Source: Dinochytrium kinnereticum | Taxonomy: Eukaryota; Chytridiomycota; Chytridiomycetes; Chytridiales; Chytridiaceae | Assembly (NCBI GenBank): GCA_027604005.1 | Contig: JADGJT010000298.1 | Coordinates: 2,420 to 29,534, forward strand | Length of the DNA stretch: 27,115 bases | Direction of reading: 5' to 3' | Position numbers and translations under genes: made by a program | Shown here: positions 1 through 8,653 of the stretch, one piece after another | Position numbering within the stretch: the first letter of the stretch is position 1 | Layout: every line of letters starts with the position of its first letter | Notes under the pieces: generated by a model | What the model saw: only the letters and a program-made list of their open reading frames with translations | Database searches by the model: none | Told to the model about the DNA's origin: nothing

Positions 1-67
1 TTTTGATGAATGCATGCATTCGGCATATAGATCATGATGTTTTGAGAGAGATGAGAGTGAGAAAGAG

Positions 68-104
<37 letters not shown>

Positions 105-360
105 AAGAGAGGGAGAGACAGAGAGGGGTGTACGGTACCAGGGATTCGAGGGGACGGCGGGTGCTCTTCCAGATCAGGTGAGAGATGTAGGCAAAGGTGA
201 GGAAGCTGAGCGGGCCGCGGTGCTGCATGGAGGGGCTGTCATTATTTGTATTTGGAGGTGCAGAGGGAGAGGGAGAGGGAGAGGGAGGTGCAGAGGGTGA
301 GGGTGAGGGATGGAGGTGTGAGGATGATGGAGAAGGAGGAGGAGGAGGTGTGAGGGTCAT
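1..360 (-). CDS. Partial 5' end of a putative membrane transporter (ABCC-like), cut by the window edge
   Basis: Reading the minus strand from an ATG at 360-358, the frame stays open to the window edge, so the gene is incomplete here. The first ~45 codons are Pro/Ser-rich low complexity (PSPSAPP repeats). From about position 228 down to 139 the protein reads MQHRGPLSFLTFAYISHLIW and then KSTRRPLES. This resembles the short amphipathic stretch before the first transmembrane domain of ABCC/MRP-type ABC transporters (pattern LSFLTF.W..PLI..G.rrPL.). The reading frame below ~139 enters a GA/CT microsatellite coding only Leu/Ser, so the real exon probably ends at a donor near 138 (GTACCG). The family guess rests on under 40 residues and is weak; another polytopic membrane protein is possible. 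It would be divergent from the gene at 972. Confidence 0.33.
65..120. repeat. (GA)n microsatellite
   Basis: Nearly pure GA dinucleotide run with a few A and G interruptions. It probably lies in the first intron of the minus-strand partial gene, because the frame through it would code only Leu/Ser. Confidence 0.9.
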
Positions 361-971
361 TAGTACTATTATTATTTATTATTTATTTATTATTATTATC
401 ATCAGTGCAGAAGATGATGATACATAAAAACAAATAAATAAATAAATAAATAAATAATAATAAATAAAAATAATTAATTAATTCATTCATTAATTCATGA
501 CAGACACTCAGGCTGTGGCACAATGATGATGAATGTGTAGCAGCATTCAATTCAATTCAATTCAATTCAATTCAATTCAATTCAATTCAATTCAATAAAA
601 TAAAATAATTAATTCATTCAATAATATTAGTTACATATGTGCAACCAACACAGGCAAAAACACAAACAAACACAACAACGCACGCACGCACGCACGCACA
701 TACGCAACGGAAGCAACACCTGCACGCCTCCTCACCTCTTGTCACAAACCATTATTTATTATTTATTATTATTTATTATTTATTATTTATTATTAATTAT
801 TATTTATTATTTATTATTAATTATTATTGTAAAGTTCTGTAAACACCCTCTCTCTGCTGCACCACCCCCCCATCTGCTGATCTCAACCCCTCACTCACTC
901 ACTCACTCACTCACTCACTCACTCACTCACTCACTCACTCACTCACGCGCTCACTCGCTCGCTCGCTGCTG
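361..971. repeat. Divergent intergenic region packed with microsatellites
   Basis: Between the minus-strand partial gene and the plus-strand gene at 972 there are at least four simple repeats: AATAAATAAATAA-type runs (about 430-480), about ten copies of ATTCA (545-595), TTATTA/ATTATT runs (about 748-830) and about fourteen copies of TCAC (891-946). A short CGCA run sits near 678-700. No coding region is convincing here; the small ORFs are repeat translations. The region presumably includes both promoters, but no clear TATA box stands out among the AT repeats. Confidence 0.8.
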
Positions 972-2946
972 ATGCGCTTCCTACGTCCAACGGAGAACGC
1001 GCAAGCCATCGCCATTGAGCAGCTCATGAGATACGAGGTTGGAACATTCCCTCACCTCACCTCTCCTCTCCTCTCCTCTCCCTCCCTCCCTCACTCACCT
1101 TCATACCTTCATCCATCATCCATCTTATTCCCCGTTTTAACAACCCACCCTCCCCACCTCACACAAAATACAGACGCTCGTCGCAATGCTGCAAGGACGA
1201 TACACATGCACCCTCATCAACGACCACAATGGCATGCTCCTTCCCCCTCTCCCAACCTCCTCCCCTCTCCCCTCACCGCCCTCACCACCCCCCTCTCACC
1301 CTCAGAAATGGACCATCCATTTCACACCCACCCCAGCCTCCACCCTCACCCTTCCGGTGTGGCACGACGTTCCGCTTCGTTCGCGAATCGCCGACGCAAC
1401 GAGCTTGCGCCACCACGTACACCCTTTGGCGTTGGCGTTGGCGAGGGAGGAGGGTGGTGGGATGGAGGAGGGTGAGGTCTTGCCAATTGGAGATGGGAGG
1501 GTTTCGGGGGTTTTGGGGGATGCCCGGGTTGCGGTGGGGTGTCTGGTGTTTGGGATGCTTTGCTTTGTGGAGGATGCGGGGTTGTTGTTGAGTCTGGTGG
1601 ATTTGTTTTTGAAGTGGGGGACGGTGAGTTGGTTCTTTTTTCTTTCTCTTTTCTCTCTCTCTCTTCTTGAAGGCTTTTGATGAGTTGTTGTTTTTCGCTA
1701 ATGAAGGAACAATGTGGTTTCTCATCCAAGAGAGAGAGGGTTCAGGATTTCTCTTTGCCTTTTGCTATCCCTAACACTTGCTTTCCCCCCATTCATCCAG
1801 ACAACATGCCCCGACCTCGATAAATCCTTTTCCGACCTCCAAACAAACCCCACCCCCTCCAAAATCGATTGCATGCGGTACCTCTTCCAACCACCACCCA
1901 CCCCACCCACCCCAACCTGCGACATCACCTCCTGTCCATTCCTCCACTCCCCTCACCGCAAAACCCAGTTTGAGCGTGGCCTGAGATCCATGCTGAGGAT
2001 TGACCCCTCGGCGCCTCCATCCCCTTGTCCTTCTCCGTCGCTTTCTAGCGAGGGAGGGCGACGCGCCGAACCTGGTCTTGAGGTGGAACCTGATCTTTCT
2101 CTTTTGACGCCCCATCCTGATGTCTCGTCACTGGGTGAGGTTCGTGGGATCTCGGATTTGAAGGGCGGATCGTTGACCGTTGGTTTGGAGGACCGGTGTG
2201 GGGGTGGCCAGAGAGGCGTTTCTGATCCGACCGGTGGGACGGCGTCATTGGAGGACCGGTGTGGGGGCGGCCAGAGAGGCGTGCCTGATGGGACGGCGTC
2301 ATTCGAGGACCGGTGTGGGGGCGTCCAGAGAGGCGTGTCTGATGGGACGGCGTCATTCGAGGACCGATGTGGGGGCGTCCAGAGCGGCGTGCCAGATCCG
2401 ACCTCCAAGATGATCCGATCATGGACACCGACATCAGAGGACCGACGGGCATACGTCCAGAGAGAGATACGACGACGCCGAGAGGAGGAGGTTGAAGACG
2501 CGTCACCGCCTGTCCTCAGCATGATGGATCTTGACGAGATCTACGAGAGGGCGGTTTCTGCCACCGCGTTCTGCGCGTCCTGCGGGAGACCAGAGTTTTT
2601 TTTTGGTCGTTGTGATGGGGTTCGGGGTGACGCGAGGCGTTCTTCTTTGCGGTCTGCTGGGTCTGAGCGGACGTTGATGGAGGAGGAGGAGGAGGAGAAG
2701 GAGGAGGAGGGGAAAGAGGGGGAGGCGGGGACGGGTGAAGGGGGGTTGGGGTTGGCGTGCCGTGTGGATTTTCATGTGGATGTGGTGATGCAGTTGAGGA
2801 GGGACCGGATTTTGAAGGGGATTTGGGGGGAGCAGAGGGGGAGGGAGAGGATGAGGCCTTGTGAGGGGTGTTTTGGGGTTGTGTTTTGTGGTGATGAGTG
2901 TCGTGATGCTTGTGCGGGGGTACATGGTGTTGGTCGGTGTGTGTGA
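972..2946 (+). CDS. MYND-like zinc-finger protein with internal 18-residue tandem repeat (three exons)
   Basis: Predicted exons are 972-1037, 1174-1623 and 1801-2946, giving 553 residues; all joins are phase 0. Donors are GTTGGA and GTGAGT, and acceptors end in ATACAG and ATCCAG. The N-terminus (NAQAIAIEQLMRYE joined to TLVAMLQGRYTCTLINDHNG) is followed by Pro-rich low complexity and a hydrophobic helical stretch. Four in-frame repeats of SFEDRCGGVQRGVSDGTA type lie at about 2185-2409. The C-terminus carries possible zinc ligands CASC, then after an acidic insert of about 85 residues CEGC-x5-C-x3-C and a final H-x4-C. The spacing of the second half matches MYND fingers, which bind proteins through Pro-rich peptides and occur in chromatin and signalling proteins. 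No SET or ankyrin domain was recognised. The long insert between ligand pairs is unusual. The first donor is non-consensus, so the start is less certain than the last exon. Confidence 0.55.
2185..2409 (+). repeat. 54-nt coding minisatellite, four units
   Basis: Units start at 2185, 2248, 2302 and 2356. The last three starts are exactly 54 nt apart; the first unit is longer by 9 nt. Each unit contains GAGGACCGGTGTGGGGG followed by a GTCCAGAG-like stretch and codes for 18 residues. A decayed fifth copy (GAGGACCGACGGGCATACG) begins near 2437. Length changes in units of 54 nt would keep the reading frame, so copy number may vary between strains. Confidence 0.88.
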
Positions 2947-4130
2947 AGTGGTGGTGTTTTCCTTTTCTTTTTTTTTTCCTTTTTTTTCTTTTTTCTTTTT
3001 CTTTTTCTTTTTTTTTTGTACAAAGGCAGTTCTGATTTCTTCTCCACCTTTTTTTTTTGCAGTTTCTTTCTCGTTTTGTTCATTTCTTTTTTCGTTTTTT
3101 TACATTTTTTTTTTCTTTTTCTTGTTTGCCTGTTGTACATTAACCTCCTCGTTTTCTTCCTCTCGTTCATTATTCCATCCTTCATTGTCCATGCTGGGCA
3201 TGTACATAAAGAGCCTTTGTTTGTATCGTGATATCCTCCAATGGCATTTTCTTTGCCATCGTGTTTTTTTGCGTTTGCTGATTCAACTCTTTGAGGGCAT
3301 TGCTGGCAAATGTTTTGAGTGAAAAGGCATTGGACATGAAGAATGCGTGTGGTTGAGTGATGGGTGGATTTGACGGTGCTGCTGAACTTCTGGTGTGAAG
3401 CAAGACGGTTGCTGCTTTGACGTGAATAAAGAGAGCAACAACTACGAAAGAAGAACAAAACACAACAACGTATTATTACCAACAAGGAAGAAGAAGAAGA
3501 AAATAAAAACCTACGAACAAAGAACCAGTGGCTGCTCAATAGAATAATCGGATCCAGCTCCCGGTTAAAACCTGTCATCACATCGCACCGGATATTGCGG
3601 TGTAAGGATAAATAAGGGGTGTGGATTGAAGGATTGAACAATTCATTCCCCTTGAAAGATCCCAAACAGGGTCAAAGCTGAGGATTACAATAGTGTGCGG
3701 AACCCCAACATGCATGGAACGGGGAACGCAATATGTCCCATGCGATCCTCATCATCACATCCGCAACCCCGAAAACAACCCCTGCAAGTCGCAAGCAAAT
3801 GAACAGCGAGCGTCCATCTCATTGGTGACCTCCAAACCACGACCTTGAAAAACCAGAGCTTGTTCAACGCTGACCCTGCACCACTTTAGCCAAATCCAGG
3901 AAAAACGGATGGGATTTTTTTATTTTGAGACACTTTTTTTTTTTTGTTGTTGTTGGCGCGTTGTGGTTGTTTTTTAAGGGGGGGGGAAAGTGGGTAGGTT
4001 GAGGCCTGATCAGTATAAAAAACCACCACTTCATGACGGCTGTCCTGAATCACTTGCCTCTCGGGCTGCCAATGATAAAGACCTCCTGAGGTGTTAGACG
4101 TCGATTCCACTCCCCTGAAACCACAACAAA
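2947..4130. other. Intergenic, poly-T and poly-pyrimidine rich, with downstream promoter
   Basis: 2960-3125 is a strongly T-rich pyrimidine tract on the plus strand, probably the 3' UTR/terminator region of the MYND-like gene. 3125-3900 is ordinary sequence with no supported gene; the 297-residue minus-strand frame through it is Lys-rich translation of the poly-T tract. A G-run at 3978-3986 precedes the TATA box of the next gene. Confidence 0.6.
4014..4020 (+). promoter_or_regulatory. TATA box of the CBM21-like/propeller gene
   Basis: TATAAAA lies 111 nt upstream of the ATG at 4131, in otherwise mixed sequence, which suits a fungal core promoter with a short 5' UTR. Confidence 0.55.
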
Positions 4131-6868
4131 ATGCGTTCAAGAGTTGTGAACCTTGTCCTTGCTTTGACGTCGTTGGTTGTCGCTGTTGCAGTTGCAGCTC
4201 CGATCCCCTTGGTCGCAACCGAATACCCTTACGGCGGTTCAGATGTATCGATCATCACCACGGCTCACGTTGAGACCAAGCTGACAAACGATTCAGAGTG
4301 GTACCTGTTTGATTCAACCATTACCGTCACGCTTGCTGTGAGGAGGTTCAATGCGACTGTTAAGAAGGTGTGGATGTTTGCTTTTTTTTTGGCTGTTCTT
4401 GGTTTCATTCCCCATCCTTTCTCTTTCTGGGGGGGGGGATGTTTCTTTTCTTGGGGGCTGACGAATGTTTGCCTTTGTGTCAAGGATGCTGGGATCCGAT
4501 TTACGGCTGACGGTGGCCTCACGTTTGATGAGGTTGCGGCAACTTTCAAGGAACCTCTTGATCGGAACTACGAAACATGGGTTGCGACAGTGAGTGTCTT
4601 TATTCTTTTCGGTCATTGTTTTTGAAACATTAGCTATGGGATGGTTGTTTTGAGTTTTGGGTTTTGGCGTTCCACACTTGCCTTTACGACGTTGTCAGAG
4701 TTCTGAAGATTGAGAATGATGTTAAATGGGCTTGATAGATTACCCGGCGCAACGTTTTCAGCGGTGACGAGCAGGCAGAGTATGAGGTGAGCGGGTTCGT
4801 TTCTTACAACAACCAGCCACGAATATTTGATCCATTGGGCAACTACTACATATGTGAGTCACTGTTCATTCACTTTTCGTTCCCTCGCTAACCATTTATT
4901 TCACGTTTCCCCATTCCATGTGTTTACAAAACAGACAAAAAGGTGTGTGTTCCACACTTTTTATGAACCTGTTAGAATGATAACCTTTCTCATGTCTCTC
5001 GTCAAAAGCCAACCCCTACTCAACCAGTTGTGCTTGTGAGCGATAGCCTTGGTTTTGACCCCGTTGCAAATCAAGTCATGATCAAGGGGTACGCTCGAAC
5101 TTACTCCAAGAATCGCGCGCAGGATTATATTGTTGGAAGGATGATGGTCCGTTGGACGTTTGACGATGGGGTGTGTATACTTACTTGCTGGTTGATTTGC
5201 TCTTCGCATTTAAAACCCCTACCATGCCTATTGTCCAGATGTGCTTTACGCCTGCTAAACATGATCATTTTAATCAGGAAACATTCTTTGATTCACCCGC
5301 CACTCCACAAGCCGGAAACAACTCATGGACCTGGAGCATCCCAGTAGCCTCAACTCTCTCCGCCCTCCCGGAAAGAGTCAACTTTGAGCTCCTCTACAAG
5401 CCATTCGGCTCTCTCACCTCCTTCAACCTATCCCCACCCCTGACTCCCACAAGGATGATTCTCCCAAGATATGAGTTGACTGTCAACGGGGTGACTCTCA
5501 CCAACGGTATATCCGATCTCGGGACCGGACGCGCGACAGGCATCATGAACTTTACCATCACCACCACCACCGACCTCCCGCTTGACCCTCCTCAAGCAAA
5601 GTTTGATGACGCTCCGTTCACGACTTTCGGGATACCAGAGAACGCAGCGTTCACATTAGATACCTCTACGTTGACGAATGGGGTGCACACGTTTACTGTC
5701 AGGGTCCCTGCGGCTGGGGGGAAGGAGGGAGGTGCGGCGTTGGAGATTTCTTCGCAGGTTACTGTTGGAAATAGGGTGAAGCTTATAGAGAGGTGGTTGC
5801 CAAAGAGGCCTGCTGGGGTTGGGGTGGAGGTTGATCCGAGTGGGGGTTTTGCGGCTGATGGGGAGAAGGTTTATTTTGCTTGGGGAAGTCGTGGTGTGGC
5901 GAGGTACGCGAGGTTTGGGGAAAGTGGTGAGTTTTTTTGTTTTTTTTTTGATTCCTCTCAAAAACACTTTTTACGTGAGGGGGTTCTGTTGTTCAGTGGA
6001 TGGCCTTTGTAACTGTTCTTACGGTGTTTTAATATGACTTATAGGTGACCCTGAGGTCTTCTACAAGACCCTAGATGACACCTTTAGCTTTGATACCATT
6101 ACAGCTCTCTCCCTTTTTGATAACAAGCTGTACGCTTTAGCAACCGAGACGGCCAAGATCATGCGGTGGAACGCTGATGGCAACCTTGATGCGACTTTTG
6201 GGAAGAACGGTGTTCTCTCGCTCTACGGCTCAAAACTGGCCGACAACTTTCTCTGCTCCGCCTTTGATATGACGGTTGTTGGGGGTTTCGTGTTTGTCTC
6301 GGTAAGGCTGTTGTGGTGTTGTTTCATGGACCACCCTTGTCTGAAGAAAAAAAAGAAAAGAAAATACCACCCTATGCTGACTCCATTTATTTCACTTTCA
6401 ACTTTCATCAAAAAGGATTCCTGCAACAACCGCGTCCTAAAATTCACCCTCGAAGGATCAGTCATCGCTGAACTCAACCTGTTTGCCCCAGTCACCTACC
6501 TCACAAACGACGGAACAGATCTCTACGTCGGCACCGCAGCCGGCTTTGAAGACACGCGAATCAGGGTGATCAAGCCCACGACCTTCACCAACCCCTCGAC
6601 CTCTACCCTTCTTCGAGGTTCCAGAAGCTTAGCAAGGTTATGCGTCGGCAAAGAATACCTTGTGGCGAGTGAAGGATCGGCCGTTCGTTACTTCAACAGA
6701 TCTTCAGGGGCCTCCACGACCCGGTGGATCGGTGGTGGGGGGTGGGAGAAACCGCTTCCGGGGACGGTTGGGAATGTGAAGTCGGTTGTGGCGTTGGTTG
6801 ATGGGAACTTTGCGGTGGCGGATCAGTTTGGGGTGATGAAGTTTGGGGGCACGGTTCTTCCTGCTTGA
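4131..6868 (+). CDS. Secreted protein with two CBM21-like modules and a C-terminal propeller-like domain (eight exons)
   Basis: Exons: 4131-4367, 4485-4589, 4739-4853, 4935-4942, 5009-5170, 5278-5926, 6045-6301 and 6416-6868; all seven joins keep frame and give 661 residues. Residues 1 to about 22 form a signal peptide ending VAVAA. Two beta-sandwich modules follow (about 25-155 and 156-275). Each has the CBM21-type core: IRFTADGGLTFDEV in the first and VRWTFDDG joined to ETFFDSPA in the second, followed by a WTWSIPV or ETWVATI strand and a Y-rich end (NYYIYK in the first). CBM21 binds starch or glycogen. An Ig-like linker (GVHTFTVRVPA) leads to residues ~320-661, with blade-like repeats (MRWNADGNLDATFGKNGV, NNRVLKFTLEG, NFAVADQFGVMKF) resembling NHL/delta-60-type propellers. 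A role in extracellular polysaccharide binding is inferred. Binding residues were not checked, and no catalytic domain was recognised. Confidence 0.75.
4935..4942 (+). other. Predicted 8-nt microexon
   Basis: The exon 4739-4853 ends in phase 1 at a GTGAGT donor, while the exon at 5009 begins in phase 0, so the two cannot be joined directly. Reading on past the CAG acceptor at 4932-4934 without a donor meets a TGA after 11 codons. ACAAAAAG, flanked by that CAG and by the GTGTGT donor at 4943, supplies exactly the missing 8 nt and gives NYYI-YKK-PTPTQP. Flanking introns would be 81 and 66 nt. Confidence 0.65.
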
Positions 6869-7592
6869 GTTGTTTGTTTGTTGTTGTTTTTTTTTTTTCT
6901 TTCTTTCTTTCTTCTCTTTTCTAGGTGTTTGCTAGTTGTTTGTTTTTTTTCTCTCCTTCTTCTTCTCTTTTCTAGGTGTTTGCTAGTTTCTTGATCCTGT
7001 GCCCATGGCTCCTGTTCTTGCGTTCGCTACCATAATAACTAAATGAGGTATTCGCAAACGACCCTAGTTCTCAATTCGACGTAATAGAAAACCATGCGAA
7101 TGTTCACTGTGAATGATTTTTATTATAATAAATAAACTGATGCGGGATGAGGTCTGCCTGATCAGGGGAGTGGTGGCAAGGCCAGCACCGAAAAAAAAAC
7201 CTAGCACCAGCAGAAAGTGCTCCCGTCATTGAGAGCAGTTGCATCAAGTTCTCACATTTAGATTTGAAATCCTTCCCGGACCTAAACCCGATACCCACTT
7301 CTTAGGCCACAGCTCTAAAAATACATACATTAAGAGGCAGCAGTCAAAGGAAGGTACCACCCTCCTATTGAGTGTTTACAGTGTTTTTATTTGGATGTAG
7401 ATTCAGTGTATTTCAAGCTTTACAATATCTGTGCTGAATTGGATAGACCCGTTTATCACATCTTTATCTATGACGGGTAGGGCAAATCCATGGGGGAGCC
7501 CCTAAAAAAAAAAAAAGGCCATCTATTCCAGGTGACAACAGGAAATATCACGGCGGAAGGAGATGAAGGAAAAACAAAAGAAAAGGGTTGCA
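6869..7592. other. Intergenic: 3' UTR of the upstream gene, T-rich repeats, no gene seen
   Basis: A 26-nt block containing TTCTAGGTGTTTGCTAGT occurs at 6911-6936 and again at 6962-6987, 51 nt apart, separated by T-runs. Overlapping AATAAA motifs at 7127-7136 could be a distant poly(A) signal for the 4131 gene, about 260 nt past its stop. The remaining sequence to 7592 shows no supported coding potential. Confidence 0.5.
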
Positions 7593-7625
7593 TAGCACTT
7601 CCAGGTTTCGATCCTGGGACCTCGG
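7593..7625 (-). pseudogene. Orphan 3' half of initiator tRNA-Met
   Basis: Thirty-three nucleotides on the minus strand are identical to the 3' half of the intact tRNA beside it, from the end of the anticodon stem through the T arm (GGATCGAAACC) and acceptor strand to the final A. It has no 5' half, so no cloverleaf can form. It starts exactly where the homology between the two inverted-repeat arms stops, about 95 nt downstream of the intact gene. It could be a recombination or integration scar, or the product of a local duplication. Confidence 0.85.
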
Positions 7626-8239
7626 CATTTAATGGTGATAGAAATAGAAAATAGGAGGTGGGATTAAAGGCGACAAAAAGAATGTTATATGGCGTACTGA
7701 AAGGAAAAAAAAGAAATCGTAGCACTTCCAGGTTTCGATCCTGGGACCTCGGAGTTATGAGCCCCGCGCTCTTCCCCTGAGCTAAAGTGCTGGTCGATGA
7801 AGAAGGAAAGATTGTAGCCGCGTTTTGTCGCTGAGGGTTGGTGAGTGAGATTTAATTTGATTCATTGGTTGAAATTTTTGGACTATGGATTTCTGACTTT
7901 GTTCACTTTGAACAGAAAGGATGGGACATTGTCTGAGCTGAGAGACCGCGCGATAGACACTTGAATACCATCAGAGTATTTTATGTCTCTAGAAGACGCG
8001 GCGGGATGTGATGGGCAGGACGGGAGGGTTAACGGCCCCAAACCTTTTCCTTTGTTACTTGATGGAGTATGTAATGTATGCGTTGCTGGAGGAAGAATGC
8101 TGGCCCTGATCTCTTCTATATCCATGCCATACCACTGTTGCCCAAGTGAATTGATCAGTGCTTTGCTTCAATGCTAACCACACGTCTGTCTCATCTTTGT
8201 TTTACGTCCATGCTGCTTGCTGCTGATGTTTCCACCTCG
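7626..8239. repeat. Left arm of a ~0.6 kb inverted repeat
   Basis: This arm matches the reverse complement of 15559-16146 almost base for base. It covers the initiator tRNA, its 3' flank and about 450 bp of 5' flank. Differences are scattered substitutions, short changes near 7805-7825 and one 26-nt block in this arm (about 8121-8146, starting CCATGCCATACC) absent from the other arm; that block alone accounts for the length difference (614 against 588 bp). Homology ends at CATTTAATG near 7626 and at about CACCTCG near 8239. The arms face each other around the divergent lectin genes. Confidence 0.92.
7720..7791 (-). tRNA. Initiator tRNA-Met (CAT), left copy
   Basis: A 72-nt cloverleaf on the minus strand: acceptor AGCACTT/AAGTGCT with discriminator A, D stem GCTC/GAGC, anticodon stem CGGGG/CTCCG (one G-T pair), anticodon loop CTCATAA with CAT at 7759-7757, T stem CCAGG/CCTGG. 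The T loop is ATCGAAA rather than TTCRANN, and the acceptor starts with A1-T72; both are hallmarks of eukaryotic initiator rather than elongator tRNA-Met. No intron. A T-run follows the 3' end within about 15 nt, suitable for RNA polymerase III termination. It delivers Met to the start codon with eIF2. Confidence 0.95.
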
Positions 8240-8653
8240 CCGAGTCTTTCGCATCAACCATTAAACTAATATTTCCCCTTTGGGTGCGTCAGAGCGGCTT
8301 GTTCAGGGCCTGTATTCCCACAACGGTTTCTACCACCGCTGGATGTGACAAGGTAATTAAGTGGCAGTGTGTACATGGCAGTGTGCACATGGCAGTTGAA
8401 AGATGGTCAACATTTGGAAGCGAGGTTCTATCAAACAACGGCTCACCAAACAATGCGAAATGAAGAACAATGCAGAGGAGGTGATTCATCAGAACAGCTG
8501 AAGCCAAAGAGAGCGGACAAGGAATGAATAGTTATCACATTCTAAAAGGACGAATGACAATAATAATGATGTAGTAATGAAATAAGCTTTTATTATGAGG
8601 ACCGCCCATCTATATATGTATGCATCTTGCTTAACATGTTTTCTTCAGCTTCA
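8240..8653. other. Spacer between inverted-repeat arm and lectin gene 3' end
   Basis: No coding region is supported. A 14-nt tandem repeat beginning TGGCAGTGTG occurs about 2.4 times at 8362-8395. The distal part holds the 3' UTR of the minus-strand lectin gene, with a poly(A) signal. Confidence 0.6.
8587..8592 (-). terminator. Poly(A) signal AATAAA of the minus-strand lectin gene
   Basis: TTTATT on the plus strand reads AATAAA on the minus strand, about 62 nt beyond the TGA at 8656-8654, a usual distance for cleavage and polyadenylation. Confidence 0.6.

Noticed and set aside
430..946. Possible CRISPR-like or regulatory tandem arrays
   Set aside because: The repeats are 2-5 nt microsatellites with no spacers, common in eukaryotic intergenic DNA.
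2772..3665. 297-residue minus-strand frame
   Set aside because: Much of it is Lys/Arg translation of a poly-pyrimidine tract, and the rest overlaps the MYND-like C-terminus; no domain.
7883..8177. Small ORFs within the inverted-repeat arms (also at 15649-15927)
   Set aside because: The two arms have drifted with substitutions and a 26-nt indel that do not respect any one frame, so these are chance frames in tRNA flanking DNA.
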